64,000 nt of DNA from contig NZ_CP022584.1 in assembly GCF_002240225.1 (NCBI RefSeq), positions 1,736,001 through 1,800,000 of the forward strand, in the 5' to 3' direction. Under the pieces are notes generated by a model. That model ran no database searches. It was not told the DNA's origin and saw nothing but the letters and a program-made list of their open reading frames with translations. Position numbers and translations under genes: made by a program. This DNA is from Paenibacillus physcomitrellae. GTDB taxonomy: Bacteria > Bacillota > Bacilli > Paenibacillales > Paenibacillaceae. Shown here in pieces: positions 26,504 to 35,698 of the stretch (position 1 is its first letter; the number at the start of each line of letters is the position of its first letter).

Positions 26504-27403
26504 CTATTCTTGCTGAATGCTGCATTCATTCTCCAGGCCATGGCCATTCCCAGTATCCGGGGCGTCCCCCGTACTCTCGGCTTTTGCCCCTTCAGAAATG
26601 GCAGCTGCCATTTCGCCAATCCGCTCCGGATGCGTATAGACATTAAACGAATTCCCGCGGATAAAACCAACCGTCGTAATCCCTAAATCTTCGGCCAGCT
26701 GCAAAGCCAGTTCGGTTGGAGCGGACTTGGACAAGACTACCGCACAGCCGATTTTGGATACCTTGAGCAGAATCTCCGAAGAAATCCGGCCGCTGAAGAC
26801 AATGACCTTGTCTGTCAGGGAGATGTTGTTTTTCAGGCAATAGCCGTAAATCTTGTCCAGCGCGTTATGACGCCCGATGTCCATCCGGGACAACACCATC
26901 CCGTTCTTATCGCATAAAGCCGCGTTATGAACGCCGCCGGTCTGCTGGAAGATCTCCGCCGAGGTTTGCATCAGCTCCATAAGACGGAAACAGTCTTCAT
27001 AGGACAAGTGCACATTAGCTCCCGCGGCCGGTTTGGCCATTTTGGCATCGTTCATGAAATAGAAGCCCTGCCGGCTTTTGCCGCAGCAGGATGTGATATA
27101 CCGTTTGGAGTGGAAATGCTGGTAAAATTCGTTCAGCTTCTCCGTCTTGATATGCACGTAGCCTTCCCGTTCCTGGAACCAAAGCTCGTTAATATCCGAA
27201 TAAGATTTGATGACGCCTTCAGAAGCCAGAAAGCCGACGACCATATCCTCTACATATTCCGGCGTACATACCATAGTGGCGAACTCTTCTTTGTTAATTT
27301 TGATGGTGACCGGGTATTCCGTTACAACCTGATCCTCGATCTCTTCGATCTGATGGCCGTGATAACGAATCACTTTGCGGCTGACTTCGACCGGTTTAGC
27401 CAT
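26504..27403 (-). CDS. fdhD: Formate dehydrogenase accessory sulfurtransferase FdhD
   Basis: The 299-residue protein delivers sulfur from a cysteine desulfurase to the molybdenum cofactor of formate dehydrogenase. The key cysteine pair is in TSCCGKS (Cys106-Cys107). Other family motifs are FATMVCTPEYVEDMVVGFL, GGVHNAAL, DIGRHNALDKIYG, SGRISSEILLKV and GCAVVLSKSAPTELA. The last 25 or so residues (after AISEG) are a polar extension. GGAGGAG precedes the ATG. It is 134 bases downstream of moaA on the same strand and 1.6 kb from fdhA. Confidence 0.94.
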   Translation of the reverse strand: MAKPVEVSRKVIRYHGHQIEEIEDQVVTEYPVTIKINKEEFATMVCTPEYVEDMVVGFLASEGVIKSYSDINELWFQEREGYVHIKTEKLNEFYQHFHSKRYITSCCGKSRQGFYFMNDAKMAKPAAGANVHLSYEDCFRLMELMQTSAEIFQQTGGVHNAALCDKNGMVLSRMDIGRHNALDKIYGYCLKNNISLTDKVIVFSGRISSEILLKVSKIGCAVVLSKSAPTELALQLAEDLGITTVGFIRGNSFNVYTHPERIGEMAAAISEGAKAESTGDAPDTGNGHGLENECSIQQE

Positions 27404-27537
27404 AACTGTTCTCCTCCCTGACTTTTACCTTTCCAAGATTCCGGACTTCCTTCCGGACTTTGCTCCAAAGCTTCTCCCTGCCTCTTCCTAAACGCCCTTC
27501 CGGCACCCGGCTGCCGCTCGAATCAGACTGCTATCCG

Positions 27538-28548
27538 TCAGCCCCCGATATGCGACATTTCCACCTTCGGCAGATCCTTGGTCTGGCTGCGTCTTTCCGC
27601 TGAATAGCGGTCCTTACGCCCTCTCCAGATGTCCGCGATATAGGCCTGAATTTCCTCGTCCGTAAGGTCCGATCTCAGCTTATCGCGAAGATCATAACCT
27701 TTAGAGGCGAACAAACACATGTACAGCTTGCCTTCGGCCGAAATCCGTGCCCTTGTGCAGCTGGAGCAGAAAGCGTCGCTGACCGACGAGATGACGCCAA
27801 GCTCCTCTCCCGTATCTTTATAACGGAACTTAGAAGCCACTTCTCCCTTGTACAGCGGATCAGCCGGCTCCACAGGCATCTCCCCGTGAATCCGCTGAAT
27901 GATCTCCTGCTTGGTCATGACGTCATCCAGCCGCCAGCCGTTGGAGTTGCCGACATCCATAAATTCGATAAACCGCAGAATATGCTTCCGCGCCTTGAAA
28001 AAGGCCGCCATCTCCACAATTTCATGATCGTTGACACCTTTTTGCACAACCATATTTACTTTCACCTGCAGCCCGGCTTCCGCCGCGGCCTCAATGCCGT
28101 CCAGAACAGCCTGCACGCCGCTTCTATTCCCGTTCATGTAACGAAAGGTCTCATCATGCAGCGAATCCAGGCTGACATTCACCCGTCCGACCCCGGCTTC
28201 CTTCAGCTTCCCCGCAAATTTGGGCAGCAGCACGCCGTTCGTCGTCAGAGCAATGTCCGTAATCCCCGGAATAGGCTTCAGCATGCCAATCAGGAAAGGC
28301 AGATCCTTGCGCAGCAGAGGTTCTCCGCCTGTAATCCGCAGCTTCGTAACACCTAAACCGGCGAACATTTCCGCCAATCTGGCGATCTCCTCAAAGCTGA
28401 GCACTTTATCCTTAGGCAGAAATGGATAATCCGGCCCAAATATTTCGGCCGGCATGCAATAACGGCAGCGGAAGTTGCACTTGTCCGTTACCGAAATCCT
28501 CAGGTCACGTAAGGGGCGGTCCAGTGAATCATGCACGGGATTGTTCAT
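27538..28548 (-). CDS. moaA: GTP 3',8-cyclase MoaA (molybdenum cofactor biosynthesis)
   Basis: The 336-residue radical SAM enzyme carries out the first step of molybdopterin synthesis. It shows the SAM cluster motif CNFRCRYC (Cys24, 28, 31), TGGEPLLR, the C-terminal second cluster motif [11 protein letters not shown]...LYMCL, and the conserved terminal GG. I chose the ATG at 28548, since GAGGTG is then six bases away; two earlier ATGs overlap that ribosome-binding site. Its place between fdhD and fdhA supplies the cofactor needed by the dehydrogenase. Confidence 0.94.
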   Translation of the reverse strand: MNNPVHDSLDRPLRDLRISVTDKCNFRCRYCMPAEIFGPDYPFLPKDKVLSFEEIARLAEMFAGLGVTKLRITGGEPLLRKDLPFLIGMLKPIPGITDIALTTNGVLLPKFAGKLKEAGVGRVNVSLDSLHDETFRYMNGNRSGVQAVLDGIEAAAEAGLQVKVNMVVQKGVNDHEIVEMAAFFKARKHILRFIEFMDVGNSNGWRLDDVMTKQEIIQRIHGEMPVEPADPLYKGEVASKFRYKDTGEELGVISSVSDAFCSSCTRARISAEGKLYMCLFASKGYDLRDKLRSDLTDEEIQAYIADIWRGRKDRYSAERRSQTKDLPKVEMSHIGG

Positions 28549-29036
28549 TATCATCACCTCATACGTCTCTATAACAGCTTTTTATTGAATCCAAACGCAT
28601 TGTCTGCAACCAAACGTTATTACCACGATCTAATCATCATAAAATTTAAAGCAATCATTTATTTGGACTGTAACGCTATCCATGGATTTTGTCAAAATTT
28701 TTACGGATTGGCAAGCCATACTTCAATTCGAGGTTGAAATCTATGACATTCAGCACTATAGTTAAATATTGAGAAATAGCGTTTTGATCGTCGTCCGGTG
28801 CGTCCGTTTGGCGGTTAATAGCTATGGATATTGGCATTCTGGCTAACATAAAAAGGCGATTGGCTATCAAGTTTTTTGCTTGATTACTATTCCACCTGAA
28901 TACATGCGTTGTTTTTGGACAAATGTATTAGGAGTGGAATTTTTTTATTTTTAGCCTAATGAATTCATTTCATAATCTAATGGGCATTATTTCTTTTCCT
29001 TTATGAAACGAATTCAGTCGAGAGGAGAAATGGATC
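28549..29036. other. Divergent regulatory region between moaA and fdhA
   Basis: No gene is supported; a 64-codon minus frame (28676-28870) has no ribosome-binding site. No match to the Moco riboswitch was recognised. A perfect 12-base palindrome AATGAATTCATT (28958-28969) lies about 70 bases before the fdhA start and could be an operator. Confidence 0.4.
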
Positions 29037-32018
29037 GTGACAGAAACAACATTTAAAATCACGATGGACAACAAGGAATATGAAGTCCGCAAAGGACAGA
29101 CCATCCTTGAGGCCATCAACGAAAACGGCATTCAACACCCGCAGGTCTGCTACGTTCCTGAAGTAGACCCGATCCGTACCTGCGATACGTGTATCGTGGA
29201 AGTGAACGGACAATTAATGCGTTCCTGCTCTACGATGGCAGAGGAAGGCATGAGCATTCAGCTTGCTTCCGCTCCGGCCAAAGAGGCTCAAGTAGAAGCA
29301 ATGGACCGGCTGCTGGAGAACCACATGCTGTACTGTACCGTATGTGACAACAACAACGGCAACTGCCGGGTGCACAACACGGTAGAATTCATGGAAATTG
29401 AGCATCAGAAATATCCGTTCAAGCCTAAGGGCGGTGCTGAGGCTGTCGATATGTCTCATCCTTTCTACCGCTATGACCCTAACCAATGTATTGCCTGTGG
29501 ACAATGCGTAGAGGTCTGCCAGAACCTGCAGGTCAACGAAACCTTGTCCATTGACTGGGAAGCTGAACGCCCTCGCGTCATCTGGGATGACGGTAAAGCG
29601 ATCAACGATTCCTCCTGCGTCAGCTGCGGTCACTGCGTAACCGTATGCCCTTGTAACGCTTTGATGGAGAAATCCATGCTCGGCGAAGCCGGCTTCATGA
29701 CCGGTCTCAAAGAAGATGTGCTCGATCCTATGATTCACCTGATCAAGGAAGTCGAGCCAGGTTACGGCGGTATCTTTGCCGTTTCCGAAGTCGAAGCTTC
29801 CATGCGTGAAACCCGCACGAAGAAGACCAAAACCGTCTGCACGTTCTGCGGCGTTGGCTGCTCGTTTGAGGTTTGGACCAAGGGCCGTAAAATCCTTAAA
29901 GTCCAGCCGACCTCCGAAGGTCCGGTTAACGGTATTTCCACCTGCGTTAAAGGGAAATTCGGCTGGGATTTCGTCAACAGCGGCGAACGTCTGACCACTC
30001 CGCTGATTCGTCAAGGCGACGAATTCGTAGAAGCCAGCTGGGATGACGCGCTGAGCCTTGTAGCCAGCAAGCTTGGCGGCATCAAGGAAGCTTACGGCCC
30101 CGAAGCGCTTGGCTTCATTGCTTCTTCCAAATATACGAACGAAGAGAACTATCTGATGCAAAAGCTTGCGCGTCAGGTGTTCCAAACGAACAACGTCGAT
30201 AACTGCTCCCGTTACTGCCAATCCCCGGCTTCTTGGGGTCTGCAGCAAACCACCGGCATCGGCGGCGATACCGGAACCATCAAAGATCTCGCTGCAGCAG
30301 GTCTCGTGATTCTGGTCGGCTGTTCCCCTGCCGAAGGCCATCCGGTACTCGCTACGCGCATCAAACGTGCGCACAAGCTGCACGGCCAGAAGCTGATTGC
30401 CGTCGACCTGCGCAAGCATGAGATGGCCGAGCGCGCCGACCTGTTCATTCGTCCGAACCAAGGTACGGATTATGTGTGGCTGACTGCGGTTGCCAAATAC
30501 ATGATCGATCAGAACTGGCATAAACCGGAGTTCATTGAGAAGCATGTCAACTTCTATCCGGAATATCTGGAGCTGATTCAGAAATATTCGCTGGAGTTCG
30601 CTGAGAAGATAACCGGCATTCCGCAGGAAACGCTGATCCAGATCGCCGAAATGATCCGCGATGCCGACGGCACCTGCATTTGCTGGGGCATGGGCGTTAC
30701 GCAGAACATCGGGGGGTCTTACACATCCACAGCGATTGCGAACCTGCTGCTCGTAACCGGCAACTTCATGCGTCCAGGCGCCGGCGCTTACCCGCTGCGC
30801 GGTCATAACAACGTGCAGGGTGCAGCCGATATGGGCACTATGCCGAATATTTTCCCAGGCTACCAGCCTGTAACTGACGACAGCATCCGTGCGAAATTCG
30901 AGAAGGCTTACGGCGTCAAGCTGCCGGCCGAACCGGGTCTCGACAACATCCTGATGCTGGAAGCGATCAACAACGATAAAATCAAAGGCATGTACGTATC
31001 CGGTGAAGAAATGGCCTGGGTCGATTCCGACTCCAACCATACCCAGGATATGCTGGCCAAAGTTGAATTCCTGGTTGTACAGGACGTATTCCTGAGCAAA
31101 ACCGCCGAGTTTGCAGACGTGATTCTGCCGGCCGTGCCTTCTCTGGAGAAGGAAGGAACCTTCACCAATACGGAACGCCGCGTACAACGTTTGTATCAAG
31201 CGCTTGAACCAATCGGCGACGCCAAGCCGGACTGGTGGATCTTCTGCCAGCTCGCCAAGAAGATGGGCTTCGACTGGAATTACAGTCATCCAAGCGAAAT
31301 TTTCGACGAGATGGCTTCCCTCACGCCGTTCTTTGCTCAGTGCGATTACGATGTGTTGGAGGGCTGGGGCAGCTTCAACTGGGGTTCGCCGGACGGCAGC
31401 AACACACCGCTTCTCTATCTGGACGGATTCAACTTCCCGGATAAAAAAGCCCGTTTTGCCCTGTTCGACTTCGTTCCGCCGAAAGAGCTTCCGCCGGAAT
31501 TTGACCTGTTCCTGGACAACGGCCGTCTGCTCGAGCAATTCCACGAAGGCAACCTGACCGATAAATCTCACGGCATTCATCTGAAGCTGCCAAGAGTATT
31601 CGTGGAAATTTCGCCGGAGCTGGCCAAAGAACGCGGAATCAAGGACGGTACGCTGGTCCGCCTGGAATCTCCATACGGCGCCATCAAGCTGCATGCGCTG
31701 ATCACCGACCGGATGCATGGCCATACGGTTTATGTGCCGATGCACTCGCACAGCCACGAAAGTGCAATCAACCTGCTGACCGGCGGTGCCGTCGATGTGC
31801 AGACCCATACTCCGGCCTACAAGCAGATGAAGATCCGCATGACCGTGCTGGAGGAGGAGGGCAACAACCCGCTTCCGCTGATCAACCACCGGTACAAGAA
31901 ACGTTTCCCTCAACACGGCGTTGAAGTGCAGCGGAAATGGAACCGGCCGGGCTTTGTTTCCCTAGTCGATCAGGAGAAAGGAGATTCCCCTCATGGCCAA
32001 GCCAATTACATTCATTAA
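29037..32018 (+). CDS. fdhA: Formate dehydrogenase catalytic subunit (Mo-bisPGD, cysteine type)
   Basis: The 993-residue protein oxidises formate to CO2. Order of domains: [2Fe-2S] ferredoxin (Cys38, 49, 52, 64); a His/Cys cluster region (Cys100, 103, 110); two [4Fe-4S] sites (Cys151/154/157/161 and Cys194/197/200/204); then the molybdopterin domain with its own [4Fe-4S] (Cys268, 271, 275, 303). Cys394 in DNCSRYCQSP takes the place of the selenocysteine found in E. coli FdhF. The N-terminal iron-sulfur module is like that of NADH-dehydrogenase subunit G, suggesting NAD+ or another soluble acceptor. The start is GTG behind AGAGGAG; a nearer ATG is out of frame. It overlaps the DUF1641 gene by 26 bases. 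Confidence 0.95.
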   Translation: MTETTFKITMDNKEYEVRKGQTILEAINENGIQHPQVCYVPEVDPIRTCDTCIVEVNGQLMRSCSTMAEEGMSIQLASAPAKEAQVEAMDRLLENHMLYCTVCDNNNGNCRVHNTVEFMEIEHQKYPFKPKGGAEAVDMSHPFYRYDPNQCIACGQCVEVCQNLQVNETLSIDWEAERPRVIWDDGKAINDSSCVSCGHCVTVCPCNALMEKSMLGEAGFMTGLKEDVLDPMIHLIKEVEPGYGGIFAVSEVEASMRETRTKKTKTVCTFCGVGCSFEVWTKGRKILKVQPTSEGPVNGISTCVKGKFGWDFVNSGERLTTPLIRQGDEFVEASWDDALSLVASKLGGIKEAYGPEALGFIASSKYTNEENYLMQKLARQVFQTNNVDNCSRYCQSPASWGLQQTTGIGGDTGTIKDLAAAGLVILVGCSPAEGHPVLATRIKRAHKLHGQKLIAVDLRKHEMAERADLFIRPNQGTDYVWLTAVAKYMIDQNWHKPEFIEKHVNFYPEYLELIQKYSLEFAEKITGIPQETLIQIAEMIRDADGTCICWGMGVTQNIGGSYTSTAIANLLLVTGNFMRPGAGAYPLRGHNNVQGAADMGTMPNIFPGYQPVTDDSIRAKFEKAYGVKLPAEPGLDNILMLEAINNDKIKGMYVSGEEMAWVDSDSNHTQDMLAKVEFLVVQDVFLSKTAEFADVILPAVPSLEKEGTFTNTERRVQRLYQALEPIGDAKPDWWIFCQLAKKMGFDWNYSHPSEIFDEMASLTPFFAQCDYDVLEGWGSFNWGSPDGSNTPLLYLDGFNFPDKKARFALFDFVPPKELPPEFDLFLDNGRLLEQFHEGNLTDKSHGIHLKLPRVFVEISPELAKERGIKDGTLVRLESPYGAIKLHALITDRMHGHTVYVPMHSHSHESAINLLTGGAVDVQTHTPAYKQMKIRMTVLEEEGNNPLPLINHRYKKRFPQHGVEVQRKWNRPGFVSLVDQEKGDSPHGQANYIH

Positions 32019-32514
32019 TAAGAAGGTATTGACGGAAGAGGAGCAGAAACAGCAAAAGCTGCAGCAGCTCGCGGACGAAATGGCCGAAAGCAGCGAAGCG
32101 CTCAAAAATACGCTTTCGATCATGAAAGAGCTGAACGACATCGGCATTCTCGAAGCAGCTCAGTCCATGCTGAAGGCCAAAGAGGAAATCACCAAAATCC
32201 TGCTGGCCCAGGTGACCCGTGAGCCGGTAACCAATGCCATCAACAATCTGATGGGTGCAGCCGGTGCTTTGAGCGAAATCGATCCGGCTACGACAACCAA
32301 GCTGATGAAGAGCCTTTCGAACGGCATGGAGTCCGGGGAGGAGTTTTTGCATAACCAGAAGAAGATCGGCGTGATGGATTTGATGCGGGTGCTTAAAGAC
32401 CCGGACGTCAACCGCGCCGTCGGCTTTGGCATCCATTTCCTGAAGGGACTCGGGCAAGGACTGGCTGAACGCAAGGATGACAACGAGGAGTTTATCTCCA
32501 AGAAGGATAAATAA
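31993..32514 (+). CDS. DUF1641 family protein (YrhD-like) paired with formate dehydrogenase
   Basis: The 173-residue soluble protein matches DUF1641 (LNDIGILEAAQSMLKAKEEI, EPVTNAINNLMGAAGALSEIDP, GVMDLMRVLKDPDVNRAVGFGIHFLKGLGQ). The gene overlaps the end of fdhA by 26 bases and has GGAGAAAGGAG in front, so the two are translationally coupled. In Bacillus the same pairing occurs (yrhE-yrhD). An accessory or electron-transfer partner role is likely but unproven. Confidence 0.88.
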   Translation: MAKPITFINKKVLTEEEQKQQKLQQLADEMAESSEALKNTLSIMKELNDIGILEAAQSMLKAKEEITKILLAQVTREPVTNAINNLMGAAGALSEIDPATTTKLMKSLSNGMESGEEFLHNQKKIGVMDLMRVLKDPDVNRAVGFGIHFLKGLGQGLAERKDDNEEFISKKDK

Positions 32515-32548
32515 ATCCGCCTTCTCACCCAAAGCTTCATGAAAATAA

Positions 32549-32604
32549 AAGCCCGCTTTAAATGGAAAAGCAGCATCCCATTTAAAGCGGGCTTTCTTTT
32601 ATTG
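32549..32604 (+). terminator. Strong terminator after the fdhA-DUF1641 operon
   Basis: AAAGCCCGCTTTAAATGG is followed, after a 12-base loop, by CCATTTAAAGCGGGCTTT and CTTTTATT. The stem has 18 perfect pairs. Confidence 0.9.
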
Positions 32605-32688
32605 AGCTTCTATTGAGCTTCTATTGAGCTTTTATTGAGCTTCTATTGAGCTTCTATTGAGCTTCTTTTGAACTTCTTTTGAGTTTTT
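32601..32688. repeat. 11-base tandem repeat, eight copies
   Basis: The unit ATTGAGCTTCT repeats eight times; copies 1, 2, 4, 5 and 6 are identical, copy 3 has one change and copies 7-8 are diverged (TTTGAACTTCT, TTTGAGTTTTT). It lies between two convergent genes, directly after the terminator. The 11-base period is close to one DNA turn. Confidence 0.92.
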
Positions 32689-32710
32689 TATGATCTCTTT
32701 CTCCCGCTTA

Positions 32711-34006
32711 TCAGACCATCAGGTACGCAAGACCCGACAGCAGCACCGATACGATCACCATAATCAGCAGCGGACGCATCGCTTTGCTTCTGACATCCTT
32801 CAGGCTCACGTTCAGCCCGAGTCCGATCATGGCCATACTCAGCAGGAAGGAAGTCACTACCGAAATATCATTCATTATCGCCTCAGGAAGCGTGATGGCC
32901 TGGCCCAGCACATAGCTGCCAAACAAGCTCATCAGAATAAAACCGATCAAGAACCACGGGAACTCGATTTTGGATGCGGCATTCGCGGACGGTATCTGTT
33001 TCTTGTTATTTTTGCGGTTCATCCAGAAGAGCAGAACGAAGCTGAGCGGCACGAGCAGGAATACTCGGCCCAGCTTGGCCAGCAGGGCAATGGCCAGACC
33101 GTCTGTTCCGGCCGGAGCTCCGGCCAAAGCGACGTGGGCAATCTCATGCAGGCTGATGCCGGCCCATGTGCCGTACTCTACCGGCGTAAAAGGCAGGAAG
33201 GGCCGAACCACGGTATAGGCAATGGCAAACAGCGTGCCTACAAGAGCGATCAGGCCAGCCCCAATCGCTGTATCCTCTTCTTTGGCTTTCACAATCGGGG
33301 ACACGGCGGCAATCGCTGCCGCCCCGCAGACGCCCGTACCGATGCCGAGCAGCAAGGACAGCGACATATCGGCTTTTAGCCATTTGGCCAACAGCAGGGT
33401 CGCGCCGATGGCAAACAGAATGGTCACCACATCACGGGCGAGCAAGCCCAGTCCCTGGTGCAGCACGACGTCCATATTCAGCTTCAGGCCGAACAGGATG
33501 ATGGCGAAGCGGAGCAGTTTTTTGGAAGCGAACTGAATCCCGGGCCGAAGCGCCTCCGGATAACCGGCAAACTGCCGGTAAATGACGGCAATCAGAATGG
33601 CGCAGGCCAAGGCGCCGACATGATCCAATCCGGGCAGCTTGCCCAGGTAATAACTGATTAAGGCTATAATAAAGGTAAACGCAAGGCCTCCGCACCAGCG
33701 CAGCCAGCCGGACTGTTTGCCTCGTTTTGTTTCGAGTGTTGTCCCTAATGTTGTTTCGAGTGTGGCTGTAATCGGAGTTCCACCTATGGTTCCCCCTGTA
33801 TTTTTCATTGTTGTTCCACTAGTAACTCCAAGTATAGTTCCAGGCACCGCCTGCTCCTGCTGCTGGAATGCCAGTTCTTGTGAACCTTGCTGCCGCTCCT
33901 TCGGCTTCGAGGCGGGGGTTTCCTTCACCACTTCCCCGGTCGCTTCCCTGAGGACTTCCTTACGTATTTCCTTATACGGCATGTTTGAGTTTATGTTCCT
34001 GTTCAT
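32711..34006 (-). CDS. YeiH/UPF0324-family putative sulfate exporter
   Basis: The 431-residue membrane protein has about ten hydrophobic helices and UPF0324 motifs (RFAIILFGLKLN, GIGTGVCGAAAIAAVSPIVKA, EYGTWAGISLHEIAHVALAG, GLGLNVSLKDVRSKAMRPLL). The family is linked to export of sulfate or related oxyanions, but transport data are limited. The first 100 or so residues are an unusual soluble extension, including a Thr/Gly-rich low-complexity stretch. The ATG at 34006 follows GGAGGGG. A LysR gene is divergent, with a near-palindrome in the 158-base gap. Confidence 0.85.
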   Translation of the reverse strand: MNRNINSNMPYKEIRKEVLREATGEVVKETPASKPKERQQGSQELAFQQQEQAVPGTILGVTSGTTMKNTGGTIGGTPITATLETTLGTTLETKRGKQSGWLRWCGGLAFTFIIALISYYLGKLPGLDHVGALACAILIAVIYRQFAGYPEALRPGIQFASKKLLRFAIILFGLKLNMDVVLHQGLGLLARDVVTILFAIGATLLLAKWLKADMSLSLLLGIGTGVCGAAAIAAVSPIVKAKEEDTAIGAGLIALVGTLFAIAYTVVRPFLPFTPVEYGTWAGISLHEIAHVALAGAPAGTDGLAIALLAKLGRVFLLVPLSFVLLFWMNRKNNKKQIPSANAASKIEFPWFLIGFILMSLFGSYVLGQAITLPEAIMNDISVVTSFLLSMAMIGLGLNVSLKDVRSKAMRPLLIMVIVSVLLSGLAYLMV

Positions 34007-34078
34007 GTCTATCACCCCTCCAGATCCTTCTTGGTACATAGTTCATGTTATGCCTGAAGATTTAATAAGTAAAATAAG

Positions 34079-34096
34079 TTATAATGATCGTTATAA
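34079..34096. promoter_or_regulatory. Near-perfect palindrome in the yeiH/lysR divergent promoter region
   Basis: TTATAATGATCGTTATAA is an 18-base inverted repeat with one mismatched pair. It lies between the divergent transporter and LysR genes, the usual place for a LysR binding site. A related AT-rich block occurs upstream of the universal stress protein gene (35631-35670). Confidence 0.5.
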
Positions 34097-34164
34097 TAAC
34101 CATTCATTTATGATATCAACAAACTGCCACACCATCTCCAAACAAGAAAGCCGAGGGACCCTTG

Positions 34165-35067
34165 ATGGAACAATCCTTACAAGTCTTCATTACCGTTGCC
34201 GAGCAGCGGAATTTTACCCGGGCAGCTGAGCTGCTGCATATGACCCAGCCGGCCGTCAGCAGCTATATCCAAACCCTGGAGCGAGCCTTGGGCGCACGTC
34301 TGCTAGACCGGACGAACAAATACGTCCAGCTGAACAAAGCCGGGGAAATCGTCTACCACCATGCCAAAGAAATCCTGAACCTTTACACCCGCATGGGGAA
34401 TCTTCTCGACGATCTCCAGCATACCGCCAGCGGTCCGCTGACCATCGGGGCAAGCTATACGTTTGGCGAATATATTTTACCGCATGTGTTAACCAGGCTT
34501 CGCGAGCTGTACCCGAAGGTATCGCCAACCATTACGATCGCCAATTCGAAAGTAATTCTGGACCTGACCGCGCGCAGACAGCTGGACATCGGGATCGTGG
34601 AAGGCGAACTTAAAGAGAAAGAGCTGACAGGCGTCAGCGCTGATTCTTTTGCAGAAGATCAAATGTTTATCACCGCCTCCCCCCGCCACCCGGCGTCAGG
34701 ACAAATAGAGATCTCGGCCGCTGATTTGGCTGAGCATACGTGGATTGTACGCGAAGAAGGCTCCGGAACCCGGCAAATGCAGGAAAAAGCGTTTGAGCAG
34801 CTCGGCTTCCAGCCTGCCCATCTGCTCGTCATCGGCAGTACGCAGGCGATCAAGGAAGCCGTCGATGCCGGCCTTGGCCTCACCCTGCTCTCCCGCTGGA
34901 CGCTGCGCAAGGAACTCGAAGCCGGTTCCCTTCAGCTTCTGCAGCTGGATGGATTCCCGCTCACACGCCAATTCTCACTGGTCATGCCGGAAAGCCAGTT
35001 CCAGACCAAAGCAACCGAGCTGCTGGCGGCCATGATCCGGGACGGGGAAGGTTTTCCGGAAGATTAA
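34165..35067 (+). CDS. LysR-family transcriptional regulator, CysB-like group
   Basis: The 300-residue regulator has a winged helix-turn-helix (residues 3-60: LQVFITVAEQRNFTRAAELLHMTQPAVSSYIQTLERALGARLLDR) and a periplasmic-binding-type effector domain (TIGASYTFGEYILPHVLTRL, VEGEL, TWIVREEGSGTRQ). The ATG at 34165 is preceded by GAGGG. It is divergent from the yeiH-type exporter and is its likely regulator, perhaps responding to a sulfur compound; the ligand is inferred only from the neighbour. Confidence 0.9.
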   Translation: MEQSLQVFITVAEQRNFTRAAELLHMTQPAVSSYIQTLERALGARLLDRTNKYVQLNKAGEIVYHHAKEILNLYTRMGNLLDDLQHTASGPLTIGASYTFGEYILPHVLTRLRELYPKVSPTITIANSKVILDLTARRQLDIGIVEGELKEKELTGVSADSFAEDQMFITASPRHPASGQIEISAADLAEHTWIVREEGSGTRQMQEKAFEQLGFQPAHLLVIGSTQAIKEAVDAGLGLTLLSRWTLRKELEAGSLQLLQLDGFPLTRQFSLVMPESQFQTKATELLAAMIRDGEGFPED

Positions 35068-35125
35068 CGCTTGATCCACAATATCAATAGAATGTTCAGA
35101 GCACCAGCAGACCAGGGAAACTTGT

Positions 35126-35542
35126 TTATTTAGCCACCAGCACTGGAATCTCGGAATGATGCAAAACGCCATGAGTGACGCTGCCAAGCAGCGCCTCATT
35201 CATTAAACCTCTGCCATGGCTGCCCATTACAATTAAATCCGCTTTCACTTCCTGAGCCGCAGTACAAATAGATTTGACCGGGTGGCCGGTAAGATGAACG
35301 AATCGGAGCCGGTTTTTCCAGCGAGCAAGCTGCTCATCTATTTCCTGCTTAATCATTTCGCTGAGCCTTTCTTCATAGATGTCCACAGCATCCGGCACCA
35401 GATCATAAGCATAATTTTCCTTTACCGTGACATAAATAACCGTACATTCGGCTTCAGGCCATGCCTGCAGCAGCTCTTCCATAAGGCTTGCAGCACGCGC
35501 AGAATACTTCGATCCATCTGTTGCGAACAATATGTTCTTCAC
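35126..35542 (-). CDS. Universal stress protein (UspA family)
   Basis: The roughly 138-residue protein has the Usp fold: NILFATDGSKYSARA at the start and the ATP-binding motif GSHGRGLMNEALLGSVTHGVLHHSEIPVLV at the end (G-2x-G-9x-G(S/T)). The start is taken as GTG at 35542, eight bases after AGGAGG; an ATG two codons earlier is only two bases from it. The upstream region resembles that of the yeiH gene, so the two may share control. Confidence 0.88.
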   Translation of the reverse strand: MKNILFATDGSKYSARAASLMEELLQAWPEAECTVIYVTVKENYAYDLVPDAVDIYEERLSEMIKQEIDEQLARWKNRLRFVHLTGHPVKSICTAAQEVKADLIVMGSHGRGLMNEALLGSVTHGVLHHSEIPVLVAK

Positions 35543-35630
35543 CGTCATAACCTCCTGTGTTTCATGTCCATCCACGCTCCTGAACCGGTATCCAGAATGT
35601 GGATGGCTATATCGTATGCCCTTTTCTCAA

Positions 35631-35670
35631 ATAAGTAAAATAATTGATTTGGATGTTTATAATAAATAAA
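35631..35670 (-). promoter_or_regulatory. AT-rich block shared with the yeiH upstream region
   Basis: AATAAGTAAAATAA followed at a similar distance by TTATAATAA occurs here and at 34064-34099, in the same orientation relative to the minus-strand genes that follow (usp and yeiH). It may be a common promoter/operator block. The palindrome itself is not intact here. Confidence 0.4.
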
Positions 35671-35698
35671 TAGTTATCATAAGATTTAAAATAAAAGA

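Noticed and set aside
28549..29036. Molybdenum-cofactor riboswitch between moaA and fdhA
   Set aside because: I looked for the conserved Moco RNA blocks on both strands and did not recognise them.
30200..30230. Selenocysteine codon in fdhA
   Set aside because: The position equivalent to Sec140 of E. coli FdhF is a normal Cys codon (Cys394), and no in-frame TGA is present.
29214..31916. 900-codon open frame antisense to fdhA
   Set aside because: It is the mirror of a highly biased, GC3-rich real gene; it has no ribosome-binding site and the product shows no recognisable family.
32601..32688. CRISPR-like array
   Set aside because: The repeats are 11 bases, directly abutting and without spacers, so this is a simple tandem repeat.
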